From UBA6115 sp040776985 (GTDB lineage: Bacteria; Bacillota; Clostridia; Christensenellales; Aristaeellaceae): a stretch of 64,000 nt of DNA. Below are positions 14,222 to 23,800 of this stretch, piece by piece. Each line of letters opens with the position of its first letter. The stretch's first letter is position 1. The notes under the pieces were generated by a model. It had not been told where the DNA came from. It was given only the letters and a program-made list of their open reading frames with translations, and searched no databases. Where the stretch lies: assembly GCA_040776985.1 (NCBI GenBank), contig JAXGZL010000002.1, forward strand, positions 682,001-746,000. The letters are read 5' to 3'. A program made the translations under genes and the position numbers.

Positions 14222-15217
14222 ATGCGCCGAGCCTTCCTGATGGTGCTGATTCTGCTGATGATGACAGTTTCTGTTTCCGCTGAAATAGCACTCACTGACG
14301 CGGAGCTGGCAGAGCTGTTGGCCCTTGTTCAACAGCAAAATGAGGCGGATTCCGCCTTCATTGTGATACCGGAAGGCTATCAGCCGCCAGAGGAGCCGGA
14401 GGGCAGCTTCCAGGTGGAAGATGAGGGAGGAATAACAGGGGAAGGGGACGGCCGCGCCTTTCAGCTGCTTCTGATTGGCGTGGACACCAACAACCCCGCC
14501 ATCAAAGGCCGCAGCGACACCATGATCCTGGCACGGCTGGTCCCAGGGCAGAACAGCCTGCAGCTGATCTCCTTCATGCGGGACTTGTATGTCACCATTC
14601 CCGGCCGCGGGCATAACCGCCTGAACGCTGCCTATGCCTTTGGCGGGCCGGAGCTATTGATCACCACCCTGGAGAACAACTTCGGGGTCAGACCGGACGG
14701 TTATCTGGCGGTCAATTTCTCCCTGATGGCCGAACTGGTGGATGCCATCGGAGGCATCACCCTCGAGGTTTCCAGCCGCGAGCACCAGTCCTTGAACGCC
14801 ATCCTGGCCTACTACAACAGGCAGTATAAAAGGCCCAAGAACGCTGATATGCTGGGCCGTGCCGGCCTCCAAAGGCTGAACGGCCACCAGGCGCTGGCCT
14901 TTGCCCGCATCCGGAAGATGGACAGCGACTATCAGCGCATCATCCGTCAGCAAAAGGTGATACAGGCCATATATGAGCGGCTGCAGACGCTGGACTTTGG
15001 CACCCTGACCAACATCATCGCCACCTTCTCCACAAAGGTGAAGACAGACCTCACCATCGCGGAGGCGCTCCCGCTGATGACAAGCCTTCTGAACCTCAGG
15101 GACACACAGGTCCAGACCCTGCGCGTCCCTGTGCAAGGCAGTTTTTCTTCCAAAATGATCAGGGGGCCGCAACTGGAGCGCAACCGGAAAGCGCTGGAGG
15201 AATTTCTGGGAAACTAG
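14222..15217 (+). CDS. LCP (LytR-CpsA-Psr) family cell-wall polymer ligase
   Basis: A 331-residue exported protein with a signal peptide or signal anchor (residues about 4-20) and an LCP domain from about residue 78. LCP enzymes transfer undecaprenyl-linked anionic glycopolymers to peptidoglycan outside the cell. Visible conserved residues are the Asp in GRSDTMILA, the Arg in SFMRDLYV, the NRLNAAYAFGG strand and the phosphate-binding Arg cluster RIRKMDSDYQRIIRQQ. It starts 3 nt after the CDF gene. The N-terminal Glu/Gln-rich stretch (about 25-75) is not part of the family core. Confidence 0.92.
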   Translation: MRRAFLMVLILLMMTVSVSAEIALTDAELAELLALVQQQNEADSAFIVIPEGYQPPEEPEGSFQVEDEGGITGEGDGRAFQLLLIGVDTNNPAIKGRSDTMILARLVPGQNSLQLISFMRDLYVTIPGRGHNRLNAAYAFGGPELLITTLENNFGVRPDGYLAVNFSLMAELVDAIGGITLEVSSREHQSLNAILAYYNRQYKRPKNADMLGRAGLQRLNGHQALAFARIRKMDSDYQRIIRQQKVIQAIYERLQTLDFGTLTNIIATFSTKVKTDLTIAEALPLMTSLLNLRDTQVQTLRVPVQGSFSSKMIRGPQLERNRKALEEFLGN

Positions 15218-15224
15218 CCCGCAG

Positions 15225-15253
15225 TTGATTTAACGGGTATAAAACGGTACAAT
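15225..15253 (+). promoter_or_regulatory. Sigma-A promoter of the frr-polC operon
   Basis: TTGATT (15225-15230) and TACAAT (15248-15253) with a 17-bp spacer lie about 28 nt upstream of the frr ATG and after the LCP stop. The eight genes that follow are separated by at most 4 nt or overlap. Confidence 0.75.
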
Positions 15254-15281
15254 AAAGCGACGAAAACAGGAGGTCTTTATC

Positions 15282-15839
15282 ATGTATAACGATGTTATAA
15301 AGCAAGCCACTGTCAAAATGGAGAAAACCAAGGATGTCTACCGGCAGGAATTGGCCTCTCTCCGGGCTGGCAGGGCAAACCCCAAGATCCTGGACCGGAT
15401 CACGGTGGATTACTATGGCACCCAGACGCCGCTGAACCAGATGGCCAACATCATGTCCCCTGAGCCCCGGATTCTCACCATCTCCGTGTGGGATCAGAAG
15501 GCCATTCCACTGGTTGAAAAGGCCCTTCAGATGAGCGACCTGGGCATGAACCCTTCCAACGACGGGAAGGTGATCCGCCTGGTGGTGCCGGAGCTGAACG
15601 AGGAGCGCCGGAAAGAGCTGACCAAGCTGGTTTGGAAGTCCGCTGAGGACGCCCGGGTGGCCATCCGGTCCATCCGCCGGGACGGGATGGAGCAGTTCAA
15701 GAAGCTGAAGAAGAACAGCGACATCACCGAGGACGAGCAGTACAAGGCCGAGGACGAAATGCAGAAGGTCACCGACAGCGCCATCAAGGATATTGATGAG
15801 ATGGCCCAGGAGAAAGAGAAAGAGATTCTGTCCGTCTGA
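15282..15839 (+). CDS. frr: Ribosome recycling factor
   Basis: A 185-residue protein, the exact usual length of RRF, which with EF-G splits the post-termination ribosome. Diagnostic segments are LRAGRANPKILDRI, VDYYGTQTPLNQMANI and the hinge-proximal NDGKVIRLVVPELNEERR. An AGGAGG sits before the ATG. The stop overlaps the start of the next small gene (TGATG). In many Firmicutes pyrH precedes frr; here an LCP gene and a promoter do. Confidence 0.98.
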   Translation: MYNDVIKQATVKMEKTKDVYRQELASLRAGRANPKILDRITVDYYGTQTPLNQMANIMSPEPRILTISVWDQKAIPLVEKALQMSDLGMNPSNDGKVIRLVVPELNEERRKELTKLVWKSAEDARVAIRSIRRDGMEQFKKLKKNSDITEDEQYKAEDEMQKVTDSAIKDIDEMAQEKEKEILSV

Positions 15840-16048
15840 TGATGCCGGATGTATGCGGGCTTCCCCTGCAGGAAGCCCTTTCCCTGCTTGAAACCAGGGG
15901 AATTTTCCCTGAGGTGGTTTATACCAAACCGCCTTTTGCTTCCTTTGATCCTGCCGGCCGCACAAAGCGTGTGATTGCCCTTCAGGGCGAGCGTCTGATC
16001 GTGGCCGGTTTTAAGGATGGGAAGCCGGAGGACACAACAGGTGAGTGA
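15839..16048 (+). CDS. Small PASTA-like domain protein
   Basis: A 69-residue protein made almost wholly of one PASTA-like unit: PDVCGLPLQEALSLLETRGI, then a beta strand EVVYTK, and a closing VIALQGERLIVAGF. PASTA domains bind muropeptides or antibiotics when outside the cell, but there is no signal peptide here, so this copy would be cytosolic. Its ATG shares the A of the frr stop and it overlaps uppS by 8 nt, so it is translated in the operon if real. I know no experimentally studied counterpart between frr and uppS. Confidence 0.6.
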   Translation: MMPDVCGLPLQEALSLLETRGIFPEVVYTKPPFASFDPAGRTKRVIALQGERLIVAGFKDGKPEDTTGE

Positions 16049-16757
16049 TATAACCAGCCTGCCCCGCCATGTGGCTGTCATCATGGATGGCAACGGGCGC
16101 TGGGCCAGGCAGCATGCCGTTTCCGTGGCCATGGGACACCGTCAGGGCGTGGAAACCCTGCGGGAAATCATCAGATACAGCAGCGATATCGGCATCAAGG
16201 TGCTGAGTTTGTATGCCTTCTCAACCGAGAACTGGCAGCGCCCCGCCTTTGAGGTGAAGGCGCTGATGCAGCTGATTGTGGAGTTTTTTGGCAAGGAGAT
16301 TGATGAGCTGCACGCCAATCGGGTGCGCATCCGCATCCTGGGGGACAAGGACGGTCTGCCAAAGGCGCCCCGGGACGCTGTGCTGGCTGCGGAAGAGCGC
16401 ACCCGGGACAACAGCGGGCTGATGCTCAACATTGCCATCAACTATGGCGCCCGGGATGAACTGCTCAGGGCAACAAAAACGCTGGTCAGGATGGGGGAGA
16501 AGGGGCAGCTGACCTCTGATTCCCTGACCGCGCAGGACCTGGAAAACGCGCTGTACACCGCTGGTCAACCGGAAGTGGACCTGGTGATCCGCACCAGCGG
16601 TGAACAGCGGCTGAGCAATTTCCTGCTGTATCAGTGTGCCTATGCGGAGTTCAGCTTCGTTGAAAAACTGTGGCCGGACTTCACGGTGGCGGACTATCAG
16701 CAGATTTTGCAGGAGTTTGGCGGCCGGCAACGCAGATTTGGGGGGAGAAAAGCATGA
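16041..16757 (+). CDS. uppS: Undecaprenyl diphosphate synthase
   Basis: A 238-residue cis-prenyltransferase that condenses FPP with eight IPP to make the C55 carrier lipid precursor for wall synthesis. I use GTG 16041, which has GGAGG 9 nt upstream; the ATG at 16017 lacks a site. Catalytic features are VIMDGNGRWA with the Mg2+-binding Asp near the start, SLYAFSTENWQRP, and the C-terminal RTSGEQRLSNFLLYQ and WPDF motifs. It overlaps both neighbours. Confidence 0.97.
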   Translation: MSDITSLPRHVAVIMDGNGRWARQHAVSVAMGHRQGVETLREIIRYSSDIGIKVLSLYAFSTENWQRPAFEVKALMQLIVEFFGKEIDELHANRVRIRILGDKDGLPKAPRDAVLAAEERTRDNSGLMLNIAINYGARDELLRATKTLVRMGEKGQLTSDSLTAQDLENALYTAGQPEVDLVIRTSGEQRLSNFLLYQCAYAEFSFVEKLWPDFTVADYQQILQEFGGRQRRFGGRKA

Positions 16758-17566
16758 CCACCCGCATCATCACAGGCGTCGGCCTTCTGGCCCTTTTGTT
16801 TATTGCGCTCTACTTTGGCGGCTGGGTCTTTTCCCTGCTGTGGGTGGCCTGCGTGTGCATCGGGATGTATGAGGAATTTCATGCCCTGCACCTCTGCGGG
16901 CACCGGCCGGTGGCCTGGCCCAGCTGGCTGGCGCTGATCATCGCCATTCCCAGCTTCCTCCTGCTGACAGAAACCACAGGCCTGACGCTGCTGATGATTC
17001 TGGTGATGCTGACCATGATGCTGGTGAGCGTGCTGGTTATTTTCCGGGATGAGCCCCGCCTGGAAGACCTGCTGATGTCCCTGCTTCCACTGTTTTCCAT
17101 TGTGCTGCCGGGGCTTTTCATGCTGGCCTTGTCCCGGGTAACCCCCATTGCTGAGCAGCGCATTTTCCTGAGCCTCACCTTTTTTGTCCCCGTTGTGGGG
17201 GACTCCTTCGCCTATTTCGGCGGGGTGCGCTTCGGGAAGATCAAGCTGGTGCCGGAAATCAGCCCCAAGAAAACCATTGAGGGGGCATTGGCGGGGATTT
17301 TGGGCAGCGTGATCACCGCGGTGGTGATTTTTGCCATCGCCTCTGCCATGTCAAACCACAACATTCCCTTTTTCCACTTCCTGATCCTGGGCTTCCTGGG
17401 CGGACTGCTGGGCCAGGTGGGAGATTTGTTCGCCTCCATCGTCAAGCGCCACTGCAAGGTGAAGGACTTTGGGCATATCTTCCCTGGCCATGGGGGTATG
17501 ATGGACCGGTTGGACAGCATCCTGTTTGTGGCTGTCCTGGTCTATCTCTATCATGCACTGCTATGA
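16754..17566 (+). CDS. cdsA: Phosphatidate cytidylyltransferase (CDP-diacylglycerol synthase)
   Basis: A 270-residue polytopic membrane enzyme that makes CDP-diacylglycerol from phosphatidate and CTP. The start ATG at 16754 overlaps the uppS stop (ATGA). About eight hydrophobic helices are visible. SPKKTIEGALAG and the C-terminal signature SIVKRHCKVKDFGHIFPGHG followed by GMMDRLDS match the CDS family pattern, including the metal-binding Asp residues. The 3' end overlaps dxr by 4 nt. Confidence 0.96.
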   Translation: MTTRIITGVGLLALLFIALYFGGWVFSLLWVACVCIGMYEEFHALHLCGHRPVAWPSWLALIIAIPSFLLLTETTGLTLLMILVMLTMMLVSVLVIFRDEPRLEDLLMSLLPLFSIVLPGLFMLALSRVTPIAEQRIFLSLTFFVPVVGDSFAYFGGVRFGKIKLVPEISPKKTIEGALAGILGSVITAVVIFAIASAMSNHNIPFFHFLILGFLGGLLGQVGDLFASIVKRHCKVKDFGHIFPGHGGMMDRLDSILFVAVLVYLYHALL

Positions 17567-18738
17567 GTAAAGCCGTGCAGGATATTGTGATACTGGGCTC
17601 CACCGGTTCCATCGGCAGGCAGGCCCTTGACATCGTGGATCAGCACCCGGAGCGCTTCCGGGTGGTGGGCCTGACTGCCCACTCAAACCAGGCGCTGTTG
17701 ACCGAACAGGTGCGCAAATACCGCCCGCTGATGGCAGGGCTGACTGGCGGTGCTTTTTCCCCGCCTCAGGACCTGGGCTTTTGTCAGTGGCATTTTGGGC
17801 CGGAGGCGCTTGAGGTGGCCTCAGGCCAGGTGCCCTGTGACGATGTGCTGGTCTCTGTTGTAGGAATGATTGGCCTGGGCAGCGTGCTGAATGCCAAAAG
17901 AACCGGAAAGCGGGTGCTGCTGGCCAACAAGGAGGCCCTGGTCGCAGGGGGAAAGCTGGTGCGGGACCTGTGTCCTGAGGACATGGACAACCCAAGCCTG
18001 ATCCCCGTTGACAGCGAGCACAGCGCCATCTATCAATGCCTGCTGGGCGCCAGGGGGAACCCCTGCCAACGCATCATTCTCACCGCCTCCGGCGGCCCAT
18101 TCAGAACCTGGACACAGGAGAGGATCTATCGCGCCACGCTGGCTGAGGCCCTCAGCCACCCCACCTGGCAGATGGGGGAGAAGATCACCATAGACTCCGC
18201 CTCCATGTTCAACAAGGCGCTGGAGATCATCGAGGCCAAATGGCTGTTTGATGTCAGACCTGAGCAGATTGAGGTGCTGGTCCATCCGGAGAGCATCGTC
18301 CATTCCCTGGTGGAATATCAGGACGGCGCTGTGATGGCCCAGATGGGGAATCCGGACATGCGGGTGCCCATCGCCTTTTCCATGAGCTATCCGGAGCGCA
18401 TTACCACCAGCACCCCACCCCTAAGGCTGGAAGCGATGTCCCGCCTTCATTTTGAGCAGCCGGACCACAAGCGTTTCCCCGCCCTGCGCCTGGCCTATGA
18501 GGCGCTTCACGCCGGCGGCGCTGCCTGCTGCATTTTGAACGCGGCGAATGAAGCGGCGGTGAACGGGTATCTTCAACATGCGATCTGCTTTGGCCAGATT
18601 GCAGAAGTGGTGGAAGATACCCTGTCCGATATGGGCACGATGCCGGCAGACACGCTGGAAGATGTATTGGAAGCAGACCGTAAGGCGCGGGAAGTCAGCG
18701 CCCAGATTATTCTAAAGCGATCCAAGGAGCATAAATGA
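17563..18738 (+). CDS. dxr: 1-deoxy-D-xylulose 5-phosphate reductoisomerase
   Basis: A 391-residue NADPH- and metal-dependent enzyme that makes MEP, the second step of the non-mevalonate isoprenoid pathway. Visible are the NADPH loop GSTGSIGRQALDI (residues about 11-23), LANKEALVAGG, the metal-binding PVDSEHSAIYQ and the flexible-loop region LTASGGPFR, then HPTWxMGxKITIDSASMFNK. The length is normal. It couples with ispG two genes downstream to supply isoprenoids for UppS. Confidence 0.98.
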   Translation: MSKAVQDIVILGSTGSIGRQALDIVDQHPERFRVVGLTAHSNQALLTEQVRKYRPLMAGLTGGAFSPPQDLGFCQWHFGPEALEVASGQVPCDDVLVSVVGMIGLGSVLNAKRTGKRVLLANKEALVAGGKLVRDLCPEDMDNPSLIPVDSEHSAIYQCLLGARGNPCQRIILTASGGPFRTWTQERIYRATLAEALSHPTWQMGEKITIDSASMFNKALEIIEAKWLFDVRPEQIEVLVHPESIVHSLVEYQDGAVMAQMGNPDMRVPIAFSMSYPERITTSTPPLRLEAMSRLHFEQPDHKRFPALRLAYEALHAGGAACCILNAANEAAVNGYLQHAICFGQIAEVVEDTLSDMGTMPADTLEDVLEADRKAREVSAQIILKRSKEHK

Positions 18739-19805
18739 CCATTTTATATGTACTGGCCGCCATTCTGATGTTTGGCGTGATGATCACCGTCCATGAAGCC
18801 GGGCACTTTTTCGCCGCCCGGCTGTTCAAAATCCCGGTCCGGGAGTTCGCCATCGGCTTTGGCCCGCAGCTGCTTAAATGGAAGCGGAAAAAGCATGAAA
18901 CCCAGTTCTTCCTCCGCGCCATTCCGCTTGGGGGCTATTGCTCTTTCTACGGGGAGGACGATGTGACGGGGGATAGCAAGAACGACCCACGTGCCTTCAA
19001 CAAACACAGCGTTCCCAAGCGCCTGCTCACCATCCTGATGGGGCCGGTGATGAATTTCCTGCTGGCCATCCTGGTGGCGGTGATGTTCTATGCCATCAGC
19101 GGCGTGCCCACCCCCACCGGGCCGGCCACCACCTTGGTCCAGCAGGTGAACCAGGACAGCCCTGCCATGGCGGCAGGCCTGCTGGAAGGGGACCAGATTG
19201 TGTCGGTAAACGGAATTCCGGTCAGCGACAACCTGATCACCCTGATGGCCCAGGAAATGGAAAAAGGGGCAGAAACCCTTGATTTCATCGTTAAGCGGGG
19301 TCAGGACCAGCAGGAGCATCGTCTGAGTGTCAAACCGCTGTTTGACAACATCGAAAAGCGCTTTATGATCGGCATCAATGCCCTGGCGGGCACACCGGTG
19401 GCATGGCGGCCGGGCAGCCTGGGGGAGATCATGAAGGCATCCGTCACCCTGTGCTACAACGCCGGCGCCTCCATCATCACGGCACTGAAGAACCTGGTGA
19501 CCAGGGGGCAGGGACTGAACGAGATTTCAGGCATTGTGGGCATCACCAAGCTGATTGTGGAGGAGACCCGACAGTCCCAGCTGCAGGGCTATCTTTACCT
19601 GATGGCCGTCATCTCCATCAACCTGGGGCTGATGAACCTGCTGATCATTCCCGGCCTTGACGGCAGCCGGATCCTCTTTCTGCTGGTGGAGGCCATCCGC
19701 GGCAAGCCCATCCAGAAGGAGGGCTATGTCCATGCCTTTGGGATGATCCTGTTGTTTGGGCTGATGATCTGGATCACCCTCAGGGACATTGTGCGGCTGT
19801 TTTAG
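18735..19805 (+). CDS. rseP: RIP site-2 metalloprotease RseP/RasP
   Basis: A 356-residue intramembrane zinc protease. TM1 carries HEAGHFF (about residues 16-22). A PDZ domain with the GDQIVSVNGIPV loop follows at about 115-200. The late transmembrane motif NLLIIPGLDG supplies the third zinc ligand; it differs slightly from the usual NLLPIPxLDG. It would cleave anti-sigma factors or signal-peptide remnants in the membrane. It overlaps dxr by 4 nt and lies 2 nt before ispG. Confidence 0.95.
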   Translation: MTILYVLAAILMFGVMITVHEAGHFFAARLFKIPVREFAIGFGPQLLKWKRKKHETQFFLRAIPLGGYCSFYGEDDVTGDSKNDPRAFNKHSVPKRLLTILMGPVMNFLLAILVAVMFYAISGVPTPTGPATTLVQQVNQDSPAMAAGLLEGDQIVSVNGIPVSDNLITLMAQEMEKGAETLDFIVKRGQDQQEHRLSVKPLFDNIEKRFMIGINALAGTPVAWRPGSLGEIMKASVTLCYNAGASIITALKNLVTRGQGLNEISGIVGITKLIVEETRQSQLQGYLYLMAVISINLGLMNLLIIPGLDGSRILFLLVEAIRGKPIQKEGYVHAFGMILLFGLMIWITLRDIVRLF

Positions 19806-19807
19806 CG

Positions 19808-20863
19808 ATGAGAAGAGCAGTAAAAGCAGGAACAGTGGTCATTGGCGGAGGCGCCCCTGTCAGCATCCAGTCCATGACCAACACCGACACCCGGGATTTG
19901 CAGGCGACCAGCGCCCAGATCAGGGCGCTGGCAGAGGCTGGGTGTGATCTGGTGCGGGTGTCTGTATTTGATGAGGATGCCGCAGACAATGTAAAGGCGC
20001 TGGTGGACAGAAGCCCGGTCCCCTTGGTGGCTGACATTCACTTTGACCATCGCCTGGCCATCAAGGCCGCTGAGAACGGCATCAGCAAGCTGCGCATCAA
20101 TCCGGGCAACCTGAAGGATGAGCAGGCGGTGCGTCAGGTGGTGGCCTGCGCCAAGGCACATCACATTCCCATCCGGGTGGGGGTCAACTCCGGCTCTGTG
20201 CCAAAGGACATCAGGGCCAGGGATCAGGGGGTCACCGCCAAGGGGCTGGTGGACAGCGCTCTCAAACACATCGTCCTGCTTGAAAAAGAGGGTTTTAATG
20301 ACATCGTGGTGTCCCTGAAGGCCTCAGACGTTCGTCTGACGGTGGAAGCATACCGCCTGGCGGCGCAGCGTTTTGACTATCCGCTGCACCTGGGGGTGAC
20401 GGAAGCGGGTCTGCCAGGCCAGGGCACCGTCAAGTCCGCCATTGGCATCGGCGCCCTGCTGCTGGACGGCATCGGGGACACGGTACGGGTGTCCCTGACC
20501 GGCTCCCCCCTGCCTGAAGCGGCGGCGGCGCGGGATATCCTGAGGGCCATCGGCCTGCGCGGGGGCGTGGAGCTGGTGTCCTGCCCCACTTGCGGCAGAA
20601 CCCGGGTGGATGTGGAGGCCCTGGCAAAATCCGTCGAGGAAAGCACCCGGCATATCAAGGCAAACATCAAAATCGCGGTGATGGGCTGCGTGGTCAATGG
20701 CCCGGGTGAGGCCCAGGACGCGGACATCGCGCTGTGCGGCGGGGACGACAGCAGCGCCCTGTACCATAAGGGCAAGTTTGTCAAGAAAGTGGAGGGTGAC
20801 CCCACCGCCGCCCTCATGTCGCTGATTCAAACTCATCTGGACCAGGAAAGGGAAAGCAGATAA
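19808..20863 (+). CDS. ispG: 4-hydroxy-3-methylbut-2-en-1-yl diphosphate synthase
   Basis: A 351-residue 4Fe-4S enzyme that reductively converts MEcPP to HMBPP in the MEP pathway. The TIM-barrel part begins with GGGAPVSIQSMTNTDTRD. The C-terminal iron-sulfur domain has SCPTCGRT and GCVVNGPGEA, which provide the three Cys and one Glu cluster ligands. This is the short bacterial form without the insert domain. Electrons would come from ferredoxin or flavodoxin. Confidence 0.98.
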   Translation: MRRAVKAGTVVIGGGAPVSIQSMTNTDTRDLQATSAQIRALAEAGCDLVRVSVFDEDAADNVKALVDRSPVPLVADIHFDHRLAIKAAENGISKLRINPGNLKDEQAVRQVVACAKAHHIPIRVGVNSGSVPKDIRARDQGVTAKGLVDSALKHIVLLEKEGFNDIVVSLKASDVRLTVEAYRLAAQRFDYPLHLGVTEAGLPGQGTVKSAIGIGALLLDGIGDTVRVSLTGSPLPEAAAARDILRAIGLRGGVELVSCPTCGRTRVDVEALAKSVEESTRHIKANIKIAVMGCVVNGPGEAQDADIALCGGDDSSALYHKGKFVKKVEGDPTAALMSLIQTHLDQERESR

Positions 20864-20867
20864 ACAC

Positions 20868-23800
20868 ATGACCAGGGATGACCTTTTCAATGTCATATTC
20901 AAGCAGCTGCCTGAGCTGAAGGACAAACTGCAGCTGCAGCACATCCAGTATGATGAGGGCAGGAACCGGGCTCTTTTCTTTTTTCATGCGGATGTGCTGG
21001 TGGAAAAGGCTTCCTTTGATCGGATCAGAAAGGTTCTGCAAGGCGCCTTCCCAAAGATGAAGGTGTCCCTGCGGGTGGTGTCCCCCTCCCTGGGGGAGGA
21101 GTTCATGGCAGACCCGGCGAAATATGCCCCGGTCTTTGACCACATGCTGCAAAAGCAGCTGCCAGGCATCTCTCCCTGGGTGAAAGACCTCAAATGGGTC
21201 AGTGAAAATGACGCGCTGGTCTTGGAAGTGCCGGATGAACTGGGCCTGGAATACATGAACAACAAGCAGGTGCAGCAGAAGCTGGCCGTGATGCTGTATG
21301 ATGTCTTTCAGATCAAGCCGCCGGTGCATCTGCGCCTGGTCAAGGACATCGAAAAGCGCATGCAGCGGATGGAGCGTCTAAGGGCTGAGGAGGAGGCGCG
21401 GCAGCAGCTGACCGCCTCCATGCCGGAAGACCCGCCCCCGCCCAAGGCGCGTGAAAAAAAGCAGAATAAGAAAATCATGGGCAGCGCCATCGCCGCGGAG
21501 CCCGTCCCCATCGAGGGCTTGACCGAGGTGTCAGGCAAGGTCACCGTCGCCGGAAAAGTCATTGATGTCATGACCCGGCCCATCCAAAACGCCATCGCCA
21601 CCCTGCTCAATTTCGTGCTGTATGACCAAACGGACAGCATCTCATGCAAGGTATTCCTGGGCACCCGCTCCAATGGCTTCCGGGGGGACAGCTTCCAGGA
21701 TCCGGAGCGGGACAAACAGCGCATGATCGAGGTGCTGGACCGGGTGCAAATCGGCTGCGGGCTGAAGGTGCGCGGGTTTTGTCAGATGGACAGTTTTGAC
21801 AATGCGCTGGTGATCATGGCCCAGGACATCAACGCCTTTGAGCTGCCGCGCAGGCAGGACCTGGCCCAGGAAAAGCGGGTGGAGCTGCATGCCCACACCC
21901 ATATGAGCTCCATGGACAGCGTGGTATCCAGCGCTGAATTGATCAAGCGGGCGGCGGAGTTTGGGCATCCCGCCATCGCCATCACTGATGAAGGGGTGGT
22001 TCAGGCCTTTCCGGAGGCCTTTGCCGCAGCCAGGAAGCATAAGATCAAGCTGATTCCCGGCATGGTGGCGATGATGGTGGACGACACCGGCATCATCCAG
22101 TCCGCCTGTGACGCCAGGCTGGAAGAGCCCATAATTGTGCTGGACTTTGAAACCACGGGGCTTAACCCCCACATGGACCGGATCATTGAAATTGGCGCAG
22201 TCAAGCTGGTGGACGGCCAGATTGTGGATTCATTCTCAAGCCTGGTAAACCCGGGTGTGCCGCTCAGCCAGGAGATTGTCAAAATCACAGGTATCACCGA
22301 TGCCATGCTGATTGATGCCCCCAGGGCGGATAAAGCGCTGCCTGAGCTTTTGAAGTTCATGGAGAACTACCCGCTGGCTGCCCACAACGCCAAGTTTGAT
22401 GTTGCCTTTTTGAAGGCAGAGCTGACCCGCCTGGGGCACACCTTTGATTCTGCCCAGATAGACACCATGGCCTTTGCCCAGCGGCTTTACCCTCAGATGA
22501 GAAGCTACCGGCTCTCTGCCCTGTGCAAGTTCCTGGGCGTTCAGCTGAGAAACGCTCACCGGGCCGTGCATGACGCCACCGCCACCGCCCAATGCCTGAG
22601 CCGGATGCTGGAAGACTCCCGGGAAAAGGGCGCCAACAACCTGAATGAGCTGAACGTCTGTGTCACGGGATACAGCCGCACCACCCAGTTCCCGGTCACT
22701 TTGCTGGCCGTCAGCCAGGAAGGGCTGACCAACCTGAACCGCCTGGTGTCAGAATCCCACCTCAACTATTTCCACCACCATCCCACCATCCCCAGAAAAC
22801 TGCTGGAAAGCCACCGGGAAGGGCTGCTACTAGGCTCCTCCTGCTATAAGGGAGAGCTGTTCCAGGCAGTGCTGGAGCGCATGCCCCAGGCTGATCTGGA
22901 AAAGATCACCCGCTTTTATGACTTTATTGAGGTGCAGCCAGACCAGAACAGCAGCCTGTTGACCTTGCGCGGGCAGCTGCAATCCCTTGAGGATATACGC
23001 CAGGTGAACAAAACCCTGATCAGCCTGGGGGAGAAGCTGGGCATTCCTGTCTGCGCCACGGGGGATGTGCGCTTTTTGGAGCCGGATGACGCCATATACC
23101 GCACCATCATCAAAAACAGCATCAACTCTGAGGCCAGGGACAGCGACCACCAGCCGCCGCTCTATTTCAAGACCACTGAGGAGATGATTGAGGACTTTTC
23201 CTGGCTGGGAGAAGAAAAAGCCGGGGAGATTGTGATCACAAATCCCCGGATGATTATGGAAAGGGTGGGGGAGATCACGCTGTACCCGCGGCATCCGGAG
23301 AACAAGACCACCTTTGCCCCCGTCTGGGAGACGGCGCCGGAAGACATCCAGCGCATGACAGAGGAAAACGCCCATGCCCTTTATGGGGATGAATTGCCCA
23401 CCCTGATCAGGGAACGGATGGACAAGGAATTGAAGGCCATCATCGGCTATGGCTATTCCACCCTCTATCTGATTGCCAACAAGCTGGTCGCCCGCTCCCA
23501 GGAGGAAGGATATATGGTGGGCAGCCGGGGCTCTGTGGGCTCCTCCTTTGTAGCCACCATGTGTGGCATCACCGAGGTGAACCCCCTGCCGCCCCATTAC
23601 CGCTGTCCTGTTTGCCGGACGGTGGACTTTGAGGTGGACCGGGAAAATCATCAGGTGGGCAAGGACCTGCCGGATAAAAACTGCGCTGCCTGCGGCGGTG
23701 CGCTGGTGAAGGACGGCTATGATATTCCCTTTGAGGTCTTCCTGGGCTTCAAGGGGGACAAGGTGCCGGACATTGACCTGAATTTCTGCAGTGAGTACCA

